A DNA stretch of 64,000 bases, taken from positions 62,001 to 126,000 of the forward strand of contig NZ_BMVG01000019.1 in assembly GCF_014650595.1 (NCBI RefSeq), read 5' to 3'. Origin of the DNA: Streptomyces alanosinicus. GTDB taxonomy: Bacteria; Actinomycetota; Actinomycetes; Streptomycetales; Streptomycetaceae. The notes under the pieces were generated by a model that had not been told where the DNA came from, searched no databases, and saw only the letters and a list, made by a program, of their open reading frames with translations. The position numbers and the translations under genes are program-made. Position 1 is the stretch's first letter; every line of letters starts with the position of its first letter. Below, piece after piece: positions 1 to 9,200 of the stretch.

Positions 1-435
1 CAGTCCGTCGTAGGCGCCGGAGAACTCCGCCGAGGTGGTGGCCGAGGTGGCCCACGGCAGGCCGAGGTGTTCGGCGACCAGGGCGCCGGCGAAGGCCTGC
101 TGGTCGGCCACGACCACATCCGGGCGGAACGTCTCACATGCCGCACGGACGCCCGCCGCCATGGCGTCGGCGAGCGGCAGCAGGTACCACTCCCACAGGA
201 ACTTCAGCGCCTCCGCGCCCCGCAGGTCCGGCGGTCGTACGACACCCTCTGCGCCCGGCACCGGGCCCGCGCAGCCGAACACCTCGGCGTCCGCACCCGC
301 GAGCCGCCGTACCAGCGCCGGGTCAGCGCAGACCCAGGCCACCCGGTGCCCGTGCGCGCCCAGCCGGGCGGCGACACCGACGGCCGGGTTGACATGCCCG
401 GTCAGCGGCGGCACCACGAAGAGGAAGGAACTCAT
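1..435 (-). CDS. GT-B (family 1) glycosyltransferase, N-terminal part; continues past left edge
   Basis: Reading the minus strand from the ATG at 435 gives 145 codons with no stop before the window edge. The start MSSFLFVVPPLTGHVNPAVG is the signature opening of macrolide/UGT-type GT-B enzymes, with the HVNP loop that contacts the acceptor. It is followed by a Rossmann-like segment (HRVAWVCADP) and DVVVADQQAFAGALVAEHLGLPW. Such enzymes transfer a sugar from a nucleotide donor to a small-molecule acceptor in the cytosol. The donor-binding half lies outside the window. Its ATG overlaps the TGA of the upstream hydrolase (ATGA at 432-435), so it is the fifth gene of the PUFA-like synthase operon and probably glycosylates that product. 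The family is secure; the sugar and acceptor are unknown. Confidence 0.87.
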   Translation of the reverse strand, partial: MSSFLFVVPPLTGHVNPAVGVAARLGAHGHRVAWVCADPALVRRLAGADAEVFGCAGPVPGAEGVVRPPDLRGAEALKFLWEWYLLPLADAMAAGVRAACETFRPDVVVADQQAFAGALVAEHLGLPWATSATTSAEFSGAYDGL

Positions 436-1232
436 CCGACCCCCGCCCCGGCGCCGATCAGGTCCAGGATGTGCCCGCCGACCGCGGCCGGCGCCTCCAC
501 CAGCACCGAGTGCTCGTGCCCGGGCAGCACGACCGCCCGGTACTCCGTCAGCAGCGCCTGCTTCAGCGGCACCAGACCGGCGAGGTCCGACTCGCCGCCG
601 TACACACCGAGGACCGGGCAGCGTACGGCGCTGATCTGGTGCTCGGTCAGCACCCGGCTGGCGGGGATGTCCCGGCCGAGGCTGGTCTCGCGGGCGAGCC
701 GGGCCGCGCCCTTGGCGAGCCGGGCGGTGTTGTGGCCCCGGTGCGCGATGATCCAGGCGATCGCGTCGGGCTCGTTGTGGGCGAGCTGGGTCATGACCCG
801 GTCGAGGATGCCGCCGAGTTTCGCCGCCCAGGCCGCGGTCGCGGGCTCGGACTCGATCAGCGTCAGCGTGGCCGTGCGCTCCGGATGGCGGGCGGCGAAG
901 CCGAAGGCGATGGTGCCGCCGTAGGAGTTGCCGACGAGATGGACCGGCCCGGTGACCGCCAGCCGGTCGAGGAGCGCCTCCAGGTCGTCGATGTTGTGGT
1001 CGAGGGTGTAGCCCGCCGGCGGGCGCTCGCTGCGGCCGTGCCCGCGCAGGTCGTACATGACGACATCGAGTCCGGCCGCGGCGAAGCCGGGCGCGACGGT
1101 GAAGTAGTAGCTGGCCAGGCTGTCGGTGAGCAGCCCGTGCACCAGGACGACGGTGCCGTGCGGGACGCGGCCGTCGGCCGGGCCGGTGCGCTGGACGTGC
1201 AGCCGGATCCCGCCGGCGTCGACCATCGCCAC
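432..1232 (-). CDS. alpha/beta-fold hydrolase of the lipid/polyketide operon
   Basis: A 266-aa alpha/beta hydrolase. The oxyanion segment VVLVHGLL is followed by YDLRGHGRSERP, the nucleophile elbow GNSYGG (Ser about residue 103), an acid near GGESD, and the catalytic His in LPGHEHSV near the end, so the triad is complete. It starts at GTG 1232 or ATG 1226, three to nine bases after the free-ACP gene, and its TGA overlaps the glycosyltransferase ATG. Embedded between an ACP and a glycosyltransferase, it most likely releases or edits the acyl chain held on the ACP (thioesterase-like or ester-forming). It could instead be an unrelated esterase. Substrate cannot be read from the sequence. Confidence 0.88.
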   Translation of the reverse strand: MAMVDAGGIRLHVQRTGPADGRVPHGTVVLVHGLLTDSLASYYFTVAPGFAAAGLDVVMYDLRGHGRSERPPAGYTLDHNIDDLEALLDRLAVTGPVHLVGNSYGGTIAFGFAARHPERTATLTLIESEPATAAWAAKLGGILDRVMTQLAHNEPDAIAWIIAHRGHNTARLAKGAARLARETSLGRDIPASRVLTEHQISAVRCPVLGVYGGESDLAGLVPLKQALLTEYRAVVLPGHEHSVLVEAPAAVGGHILDLIGAGAGVG

Positions 1233-1235
1233 CGC

Positions 1236-1556
1236 TCAGCCCGCCTGCGTGGTCTTCAGGCTCCACACCACGTGCTCCACGAGCCGGCCGACCGTCAGCT
1301 CGATGATCTCGTCGAACTCCATGCCGGCGAGGAACTCGGCGAGGTTGACCCGCTGCCCGTACCGCTCCTCCAGCAGTCCGGCCAGGGTGACGAGGTCGAT
1401 GCTCTCCAGCTCCAGGTCACGGTTGAAGGTGGTGGACATGCCGATCAGCACGTCGTCGTCGCCGTACTCCGCCAGCACCGTGCGGAGCATGCCGGTGACA
1501 TCGGCGAGCACGGTGTCGGCGGTGGGCTGCGCCGGGGCCGGCTGGGTGGGGTTCAT
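1236..1556 (-). CDS. stand-alone acyl carrier protein
   Basis: A 106-aa free ACP whose start (ATG 1556) overlaps the TGA of the preceding synthase by ATGA. An Ala/Pro/Gln-rich N-terminus is followed by a four-helix carrier fold. The phosphopantetheine attachment Ser is in DLELESIDLVTL (about residue 52), an LESID variant of the usual DSL motif. The C-terminal helix continues to WSLKTTQAG. It would be activated by the phosphopantetheinyl transferase domain fused to the adjacent synthase and carry starter, intermediate or final acyl chains for the operon. The long track frame reaching to 2408 is a reading through the neighbouring gene; the coupled ATG gives normal ACP length. Confidence 0.9.
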   Translation of the reverse strand: MNPTQPAPAQPTADTVLADVTGMLRTVLAEYGDDDVLIGMSTTFNRDLELESIDLVTLAGLLEERYGQRVNLAEFLAGMEFDEIIELTVGRLVEHVVWSLKTTQAG

Positions 1557-4500
1557 CGGGGGTACTCCTCGGCTGCTTCGTGGGGGTGTCCGTCGTCGGC
1601 TCCGGGCCCGGTCGTCCAGGCCGCGACATAGGCGCGCCGCGGCAGGGCGGGCGGGTTCGGCACCGACGCGCAGTGCACGGTGTAGAGGCGTTCCAGGCGG
1701 CCGGAGACCAGCAGCCGGCTGCCGTCCGGGGTGGTCTCCCGCACCGCGAAGTCCCGTGGCCGGCCGCCGAGTCCGACTCCCTCGGCCTTGGCGACGGCCT
1801 CCTTGGCGGCCCAGAACCGGGTGAACCACACGGCCCGGGCATCGGCGTCGTCCGTCGCCCGGGAGTGCAGCAGACGCAGTTCGGCCGGGCCGAGCGCGGT
1901 GGCGAGGGTGGCCGGATCGCGCTCGGTGACCTCTTCGATGTCGATGCCGGGGCCGGGATGCGGGCTGTGCGGCCGGACGATCGCCACGCCCGCCTCGGCG
2001 CGGTGGGCGAGCGAGACATCCAGCGGGGGCAGGGCGCGGCCGTGTACGCCGGTGACGAAGGGGCGGCCCAACTCGTCGTTGTGGACGCGGAGTTCGGCGG
2101 GAAAGACGGGGCCCTCGCCGTGCTGCCACAGCCACTGCCGTACGGCGTCCTTGACGGCGATCCGGCCGAGCAGCCACTGCCGGCGGCCGCGCGGCGGGCG
2201 GGCGGCGTACGCGGCCCGCTCGGCGCCGCCGAGGGAGTTGCGCATGATCAGTTCGCGCGAGGCGAGGTCCGGCCAGCGCTCGTGCACCAGGGCCCAGCCG
2301 CCGGGCATGGCCTCGGAGAGGGTGTGGCGTTCGGGGAAGCGTTCCACGGGCCGGGTGGTCGGGTCGTTGTCGAAGCGGCGGTCCTGCCAGCCGTCGATCA
2401 CGGCCCACACCCGCCCGCCGACGGTGAGCTCGGCGTCGGCCTCCAGGACGGTGTCCGTGAGGGAGGTGATCCGCAGGACGCAGTGCACCTCGGTGCCGGG
2501 GGCCGGGTGCGGCCCGTGGAAACGCAGGCGCCGCATCCGCACGGGGAAGACGACCGTCCGTTGGCTGCGGGTCGCCATGATCCAGTAGCCGAGGAGCTGA
2601 CCCACGTTGTCGAGCAGGGCGCCCGGTGCGGCGGGCGCGGTGATCACCCCGCGGATGTGCCGCTCGCCGAGGGCGGTGAGGTCGGTCAGGCCCTGGAACC
2701 CGGGGCCGTGGAACATCCAGCGTTCCCGGTAGATCTGGGCGGCGGTGTGCTCGGGGCGGCGCTCGGCGGCGTCGGGGAGCGGGGCCGGCGGGGGCGGTCC
2801 GGGGTGCTGCGGGGCGAGTTCGACCGTGGCGCGGGCCGTGGGGCCGAAGGCGACGGAGACGCGGCCGGGGCTGCTGGGGTCCGGTGTGACGGTGACCGGT
2901 ACGTCGACGGGGGGTGTGGCGGTGAGCCAGCGGTCGAAGCGGGCCTCGTGCACGGCGACCGCCCGCAGTCCGGGCGCCGCCGCCTCCGCCGCGTCCATCA
3001 GGTGCCGGACGATGGTGGTCGCGGGAACCACCGGCCAGCGGTCCTCGACGTCCGGCCAGCCGGCGCGCTGTGGGAAGAAGCAGTGGTCCAGGAGGTGCGG
3101 CATGGTCTGCGGGGAGACGTGGAGGGTGGTGGTCGCCGGGGTGGGGGCGGCCGGTACGGGGGTGGCCGGTACCTGTGTGGCCGGTGCGGGGAGGGGGGAC
3201 GCGGTGGGGGCGGTGCCCGCCGGGGTACGGCCGGCGGTGATCAACTGGGCCGCCGTGCCCGCGGTGTCCCGCAGCAGGGCGGTCAGTTCGGCGGCGACCG
3301 GGAAGCGTGCGGCGAGGCCGTCCAGTTCACCGAGGCCGGGAGCGGCCGGTCCACCTGGAGCGGCCGCTCCACCGGCACCGGCACCAGCACCGGGACGGTC
3401 GGGGCGGGGCGGGGCCGCCGCGGGCGCGTGCGGGCGCAGTTCGGCGCGGAGGGTGGTGAGGGTCGGCGTGTCCAGGGAGACGAGGGCGCTGCCGAGGTCG
3501 AGGCGGACGGGCGGGCGGCGCCGTCGGGAGGGCGCGGGCGGCGCGGTACGGGCGGGCAGTGCGGGCACCGTCGACGCCCCGGCCGTCCACAACGCCGTTG
3601 CCACGCGGCGCAGTTGGGCCATGCCGTCGCGCTCGGGCGCGTTGGCGGCGACGGCCAGGTGATCGCGGTCACCGAGGGTGTCGCCGATCAGAGAGGTGAG
3701 CCGGCCGGGGCCGGCCTGCACGAAGACGCGGTGCCCGGCGCCGTAGAGCGCCTCGGTCAGCTCGCGGAAGCGGACGGGCTCCAGCAGGTGCCGCACGAAC
3801 AGCGCGCGTACCGCGTCCTCCGCCTCCGGGAAGGGCGCCGCGGTCGTACCCGACCACACCGGCACGGTCGGCGGATGCAGCCGGAAGCGTCCGGCGGCCT
3901 CCTCGATGGGCGCGAGGTACGGCTCCAGCATCGGCGTGTGGAAGCCGGACCGGAAGGGCAGCACCTGGCAGATCACGCCCTGGGCGCGCAAGGACCGTAC
4001 GAACTCCCCGACCGCCGGGCCGGGTCCGCAGACCATGGACTGGCGGGGCGCGTTGTCATGGGAGAGCACGATCCCGGAGTCCGCCCAGGACTCGGCGAGC
4101 GCGGCGCGGACCTGCGCGGCGGAGGTGCCGAGGGCGGCGAAGGCCAGACCGGGGACGGTGACCGCGTCCGGGTCGAACTCGGCCATGAACGCGTCGACCT
4201 GGTCCGGTGCGTACAGTCCGGCCGCCGCCATGGCCGTCCATTCGCCGACGCTGTGCCCGGCGACCGCGTCCGGTACGACGCCCATGCCGCGCAGCGCCCC
4301 CTCCAGCAGGCGGCCCACGCCGACGACGCCGAAGCCGTGCCGTGCGACGTCGCCGACCCGGACGTCCGTGGCGGGCGGCGGGGTGAGGCCGAAGTGGGCG
4401 GCGATGTCGTCCGTGCGGGGTGTGAAGTCGCCTTCCAGGCCGGGGAAGACGAACGCCAGCCTGTCGCCGGCCCGGCCGAGCAGCGGGCCCGGCCGGAACC

Positions 4501-6277
4501 ACACATCGCCGCGGCCCTGCCAGGCGCGGCCCTTGGCGACCGCACGGCGGGCCAGGGCGAGCCGCTTGGCGGTCGGGGCGACGATCCCGAGCCGGACGGG
4601 ACCGGCACCGGGATCCGGCCGGGCCGGGTCGAGCCCGGCGGCGAGCACGGCCGCGTCGTCGGAGCCGAGCAGCGCGGCGAGGTCCGCCACACTGCCGGCG
4701 GCGAGCAACAGGATCGGCTCGACCTCCCTGACCTGCGCGGAAGCGTCAGCGGAAGCAGAGCCGGGAACAGGAACGGAAGCGGAAACGGAAGCGGCGGGGG
4801 CTGAAGCGGCGCCGGGGACGGGCGCGGAGCGCGCACGGGCCCTCGCACGGGTGCCCGGCGCCTCCTCCAGCACCACATGCGCGTTGATCCCGCCGAAGCC
4901 GAAGGCGTTCACGGCGGCGCGGCGGACCGGCTGCCGGGCGTCGGTCTCCCAGGGCCCGGACCGCTCCACGGTGCGAAAGCGGGTGGCGGCCAGGGCGGGA
5001 TGGGGTTCCTCGCAGTGGAGGGTGGGCAGGAGGGTGCCGTGGTGCAGGGCGAGAGCGGCCTTGACGAGGCCCGCGACCCCGGCGGCCGGCATGGTGTGGC
5101 CGATCATCGACTTCACCGAGCCGAGGACCGGGCGGAAGCCGTCGGCGCCGCGCACGGCCGGTCCGAACACCTCGGCCAGGGTGGCGAGTTCGGCCGCGTC
5201 ACCGGCGGGGGTGGCGGTGCCGTGCGCCTCCAGCAGGCCGAGGGAGTCCGGTGCGGCGGGGTCGAGCCCGGCGGCCTGCCAGGCCTGCCGTACGGCGCGG
5301 GCCTGTCCGCCGGGGTCGGGGCTGGCCAGGCTCGCGGTGCGGCCGTCGCTTGCCACGCCGGTGCCCCGGATCACCGCGTACACGCGGTCACCGGCGCGTT
5401 CGGCGTCCGCGAGGCGCTTGAGTACGACGACGCCGGTGCCCTCGCCGATGAGGATGCCGTCGGCGCCGCGGTGGAAGGGGCGGATGCGCTGGCTCGGGGA
5501 CAGGGCGCGGAGTTGGGCGAAGACGCTCCAGAGGGTGATGTCGTGGCAGTGGTGCACTCCCCCGGCCAGCATCAGGTCGCAGCGGCCGGTGGTGAGTTCG
5601 GTGACCGCCTGGTCGACGGCGACCAGGGAGGAGGCACAGGCCGCGTCGACGGTGTAGGCGGGGCCGCGCAGGTCGAGCCGGTTGGCGATGCGGGAAGCGG
5701 CGAGGTTCGGGACCAGGCCGATCGCGGACTCCGGGCTGTCCGGGCCGAGCCGCTCGGTGAACGCCGCGCGGATACGGTCGAGTTGGCCGGCGGAGAGGTC
5801 CGGCAGCAGCTCGCCCAGGGTGCGGGTCAGCTGTCCGGCCGTACGGACCCGCTGGTCCAGACGGACCAGGCCCGGGGTGAGATAGCCGCCGCGCCCGAGC
5901 GCGACGCCGATCCGGTGGCGTTCGGGCAGCCGTTCCGCACCGCCCGCGTCGGCGAGCGCGGCGGCGGCCACGTCGAGGGCGATGAGCTGATCGGGTTCGG
6001 TGCCGGGTACCGAGGCGGGCATGATGCCGTACCGGGTGACATCCACCTCGGCCGGCCCGTCCACGAAGCCGCCGCGTCGGCAGTACACCTGGTCGGGGGC
6101 GGCGGGACCGGCGGCCGTACCGGGCCGGTAGTAGTCGGCGTCCCAGCGGTCCGCGGGGACGTCGCGGACCGCGTCGACGCCGTCGCGCAGGTTGCGCCAG
6201 TAGGCGTCGAGGCCGGGGGCGCCGGGCAGCAGCACCGCCATCCCGACAATGGCGACGGGGGTATGACGCTCCGTCAT
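1553..6277 (-). CDS. iterative type I synthase: KS-AT-DH-phosphopantetheinyl transferase
   Basis: A 1574-aa multidomain synthase. KS, residues about 6-450: active Cys in VDAACASSL (about 214), His in EAHGTATP and in GSVKSMIGHTMPAAG. AT, about 570-880: FVFPGLEG and GHSVGE, with a complete Ser motif. An Ala/Pro-rich linker (about 890-1050) follows. The double hot-dog DH at about 1055-1330 has LLDHCFFPQ, HGPGFQGL and LDNVGQLLGYW. A Sfp-type phosphopantetheinyl transferase ends the protein, with GIDIEEV and FWAAKEAVAKAEG. There is no internal ACP, so it must act with the ACP domain of the 2369-aa partner or the free ACP downstream. A DH plus terminal PPTase is seen in PUFA-like and enediyne PKSE systems. 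One base separates it from the upstream gene stop. Confidence 0.92.
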   Translation of the reverse strand: MTERHTPVAIVGMAVLLPGAPGLDAYWRNLRDGVDAVRDVPADRWDADYYRPGTAAGPAAPDQVYCRRGGFVDGPAEVDVTRYGIMPASVPGTEPDQLIALDVAAAALADAGGAERLPERHRIGVALGRGGYLTPGLVRLDQRVRTAGQLTRTLGELLPDLSAGQLDRIRAAFTERLGPDSPESAIGLVPNLAASRIANRLDLRGPAYTVDAACASSLVAVDQAVTELTTGRCDLMLAGGVHHCHDITLWSVFAQLRALSPSQRIRPFHRGADGILIGEGTGVVVLKRLADAERAGDRVYAVIRGTGVASDGRTASLASPDPGGQARAVRQAWQAAGLDPAAPDSLGLLEAHGTATPAGDAAELATLAEVFGPAVRGADGFRPVLGSVKSMIGHTMPAAGVAGLVKAALALHHGTLLPTLHCEEPHPALAATRFRTVERSGPWETDARQPVRRAAVNAFGFGGINAHVVLEEAPGTRARARARSAPVPGAASAPAASVSASVPVPGSASADASAQVREVEPILLLAAGSVADLAALLGSDDAAVLAAGLDPARPDPGAGPVRLGIVAPTAKRLALARRAVAKGRAWQGRGDVWFRPGPLLGRAGDRLAFVFPGLEGDFTPRTDDIAAHFGLTPPPATDVRVGDVARHGFGVVGVGRLLEGALRGMGVVPDAVAGHSVGEWTAMAAAGLYAPDQVDAFMAEFDPDAVTVPGLAFAALGTSAAQVRAALAESWADSGIVLSHDNAPRQSMVCGPGPAVGEFVRSLRAQGVICQVLPFRSGFHTPMLEPYLAPIEEAAGRFRLHPPTVPVWSGTTAAPFPEAEDAVRALFVRHLLEPVRFRELTEALYGAGHRVFVQAGPGRLTSLIGDTLGDRDHLAVAANAPERDGMAQLRRVATALWTAGASTVPALPARTAPPAPSRRRRPPVRLDLGSALVSLDTPTLTTLRAELRPHAPAAAPPRPDRPGAGAGAGGAAAPGGPAAPGLGELDGLAARFPVAAELTALLRDTAGTAAQLITAGRTPAGTAPTASPLPAPATQVPATPVPAAPTPATTTLHVSPQTMPHLLDHCFFPQRAGWPDVEDRWPVVPATTIVRHLMDAAEAAAPGLRAVAVHEARFDRWLTATPPVDVPVTVTPDPSSPGRVSVAFGPTARATVELAPQHPGPPPPAPLPDAAERRPEHTAAQIYRERWMFHGPGFQGLTDLTALGERHIRGVITAPAAPGALLDNVGQLLGYWIMATRSQRTVVFPVRMRRLRFHGPHPAPGTEVHCVLRITSLTDTVLEADAELTVGGRVWAVIDGWQDRRFDNDPTTRPVERFPERHTLSEAMPGGWALVHERWPDLASRELIMRNSLGGAERAAYAARPPRGRRQWLLGRIAVKDAVRQWLWQHGEGPVFPAELRVHNDELGRPFVTGVHGRALPPLDVSLAHRAEAGVAIVRPHSPHPGPGIDIEEVTERDPATLATALGPAELRLLHSRATDDADARAVWFTRFWAAKEAVAKAEGVGLGGRPRDFAVRETTPDGSRLLVSGRLERLYTVHCASVPNPPALPRRAYVAAWTTGPGADDGHPHEAAEEYPR

Positions 6278-6278
6278 G

Positions 6279-9200
6279 TCACCAGCCCGACGCGGTGTAG
6301 ACGACGGCTCGGGCCGACGGCTCGCCCCAGGCGAGTTCCCGGAGCAGGGCCGCGGTGCCCTCGTCCGGGTCGATCAGCTCGATGCCGCGCCGGGCGTATG
6401 CGCGGCCGAGTTCCGCGCCGACCATGCCGCTGTGCGTGCCGGACGGCGCCCAGGGTCCCCAGTGGACGGTCAGCGCGCGGCCGCCGGTGCGGGCGGCCCA
6501 GTCGGCGCCGAGCGCTTCGAGGGCGTCGTTGGCGGCGGCGTAGTCGGCCTGGCCGCGGTTGCCGAGGACAGCGGCGATGCTGCCGAACAGCACGGTGAAC
6601 GCGGGCGTGCCGGGCAGGTCGTCCAGGGCGGCGAACAGCGCGGCCGCCCCGGCCGTCTTCGTACCGTAGACCCGCTGGAAGGACTCGGGGGTCTTGTCGG
6701 CGATCAGCCGGTCCTCGATCACGCCGGCGGCGAAGACGACTCCGTCGAGGCGGCCGTGTTCGGCGTGGATCTCCTTGACCGTCTGCAGGACGGCGTGCCG
6801 GTCCCGGAAGTCCACCGGGCGGTAGCGGGCCTCGCTGCCGAGTGCGCCGAGCTCCGCGAGGGTCGTGGCGATCTCCCGCTGGGCGAGGATCAGTTCGGCG
6901 GCCCGGTTGATCTCGGCGGGCTTCGGTGCGCCGGGCCCGGCCGCGAGGGCCGCGCGCAGCTCCTCGGGGGTGCGGGCGGCGGCGGTGCGCGGGTCCTCGG
7001 CGGCGGTGGGCGCGGGGGTGCGGCCCAGCAGCTCGACCCGGCAGCGGCAGGCGCCGGCCAGCGTGGCCGCGAATTTCGCGGTGATGCCCCGGGCACCGCC
7101 GACCAGCAGGACGACGGAGTCCCGGTCGAGGCCGAGCGCGGCCGCTTCGGCGGCGCCGGGTCCCGCCGGTCCGGCGCCGGTGGCGGCGAGCGGGCCGAGC
7201 GGTGCGGGCACCAGCTCCAGTCCCTGCCGGGCGCCGGCCGCGGTACGCAGGACGACGGATTCCGGGCCGGGCGCGCGCAGCTCGGTGAGTACGGCGTCGG
7301 CGACGGCCACCGGGGCGGTGTCGGCCGCGGCGACGACCCGTGCCGTCAGGTCCGGGTACTCGCGGCCGACGCTACGGAACAGGCCGTCCAGACCGGCGGC
7401 GCGCAACGCGCCCGCGGGACCGGCGGCCCGGACGGCGAGCAGCCGGCGCGGGTCGCGGGCGAGTGCCGCCCGGAGCACCGGGAAGGCGTCGGGCAGCACC
7501 GGGAGGTCGGGGCCGGGCAGCGCGCCGAGGTAGACGACGCCGTCGACGGGGCCGTCGGCATCGGCGAGGAGGTGCGCCCGGTCGAGGGTCACGGTGCCGG
7601 CGCCGTGTGCCGCGAGCCGCGCCGCGACCTCGGCCGCCGTGCCGTCCCCGCCCCCCAGGAGGGCGAACCGCCGTCCGGCCAGCGCGGGGTCCGGGCCAGG
7701 GGCCGGTTCAGGCTCCGGCTCCGGCAGGGGCACAGGCTGGAGCACGCACCGCCTGGGAGCGACACCCAGTGCGGGCAGGTCCGCCGGCGCGGGCCGCGGC
7801 TCGGCTCCCCCGTCCCGGTCGTCGGTGAACGTCACCTCGGCCGACCGGCCGGCTTGTCCGCCCCCCTCACCGGATCCGCCGCTCTCGCCGGTTCCGACGC
7901 TCTCGCCTGGTCCGTCCCCCACACCTGGTCCACCTTCCGCACCGGGTCCGCCGCTCTCGCCGGGTCCGTCCCCCTCACCTGGTCCGTCTCCCGCACCGGT
8001 GTGCGTGCCGATCCGAGCCGTCAGCCAACCCGTGACGGCCGCCGCCGTACGCGCCTTGGCCAGTTCCTCCAGTTCGGCGTCGTCCAGGACCTGGGCGCCG
8101 TCCCCGATGCCGAGGCGTCTGGCGAGTTCGCCCGCGATCTCGGCGCGCTTGATCGAGTCGATGCTGAGGTCCGCCTCCAGATCGAGATCGGGCTCGATCA
8201 TGTCGACGGGGTAGCCGGTGCGCTCGCTGATGATCTCCAGGACGACCCGGGCCACGTCAGCCACCGGCTCCGCACGGTCCGGCTCGGCCAACTCCTCGGT
8301 GACCGGCTGGAGTTCGAGGATCGGCACCGCAGCCGCCGATATCGGCGCGGGTGCGACCGGGGCCGGTGGCGTGGCGCCGGCACCGGCGCCGAAATAGGTG
8401 AGGAGGACATCGCGCTGGGCGGCGATCATCTCCCGGCTGGTGCGCAGGAATTCGGAGATGAGCGCGTCCCGGTCGGCCGGGGCGCCGTGCGGCTGGTCGG
8501 TGGTCACGGTCGTCTCCACGACTCGTCGGGCCGGTGCGAGGGCACCGGGCAGGAGTGCTCCGTCGGCGGTGCGGACGAGCTGGCCGTCGACCGTCCAGCC
8601 GGGCCGGGCGGGCGCCGGGGTGCGCAGGGCGTCGACGGCGTCGCGGCCGCGCAGCAGCCAGGCGGTGCGCACCGGCTGTCCGGCGACGGCGAGCCGGGCG
8701 AGGGCGTCGAGCCAGCCACGCAGCCCGCTGTCGGCGGCCGGTTCGCAGGCGACCGTGCGGTGCGGGCGGTCGCCGAGGATCCGTCCGACCAGCCGGGTGA
8801 GGACCGTGCCGGGGCCCGCCTCGACGAAGACGCGGGCGCCGGCCTCGTACATCGCCTCGATCTGGGCGGCGAAGGCGACCGGGGCGCCGATCTGGGCGGC
8901 GAGTTCGGAGCGCACCGCGTCGGGGCCGGGCGGATAGGGCGCGGCGGTGCGGTTGGCCCAGACGGGGAACTCGGGCGTGCGTACCGTCCGGTCCGCGAGC
9001 ACCTTGGCGAACCGCTCGCCCGCCGCGGCGACGACCGGGCTGTGGAAGGCGCAGGCCACGGGGATGCGCCGGGCCCCGAGGCCCGCGTCCCGCAGCAGCC
9101 GCACGGCCGTGTCGACATCCGCCGTGGGTCCGGAGATCACGGTCTGGTCGGGCGCGTTGAGGTTGGCGACGACGACCGAGCCGGGCGCTCCGGCCGAGCG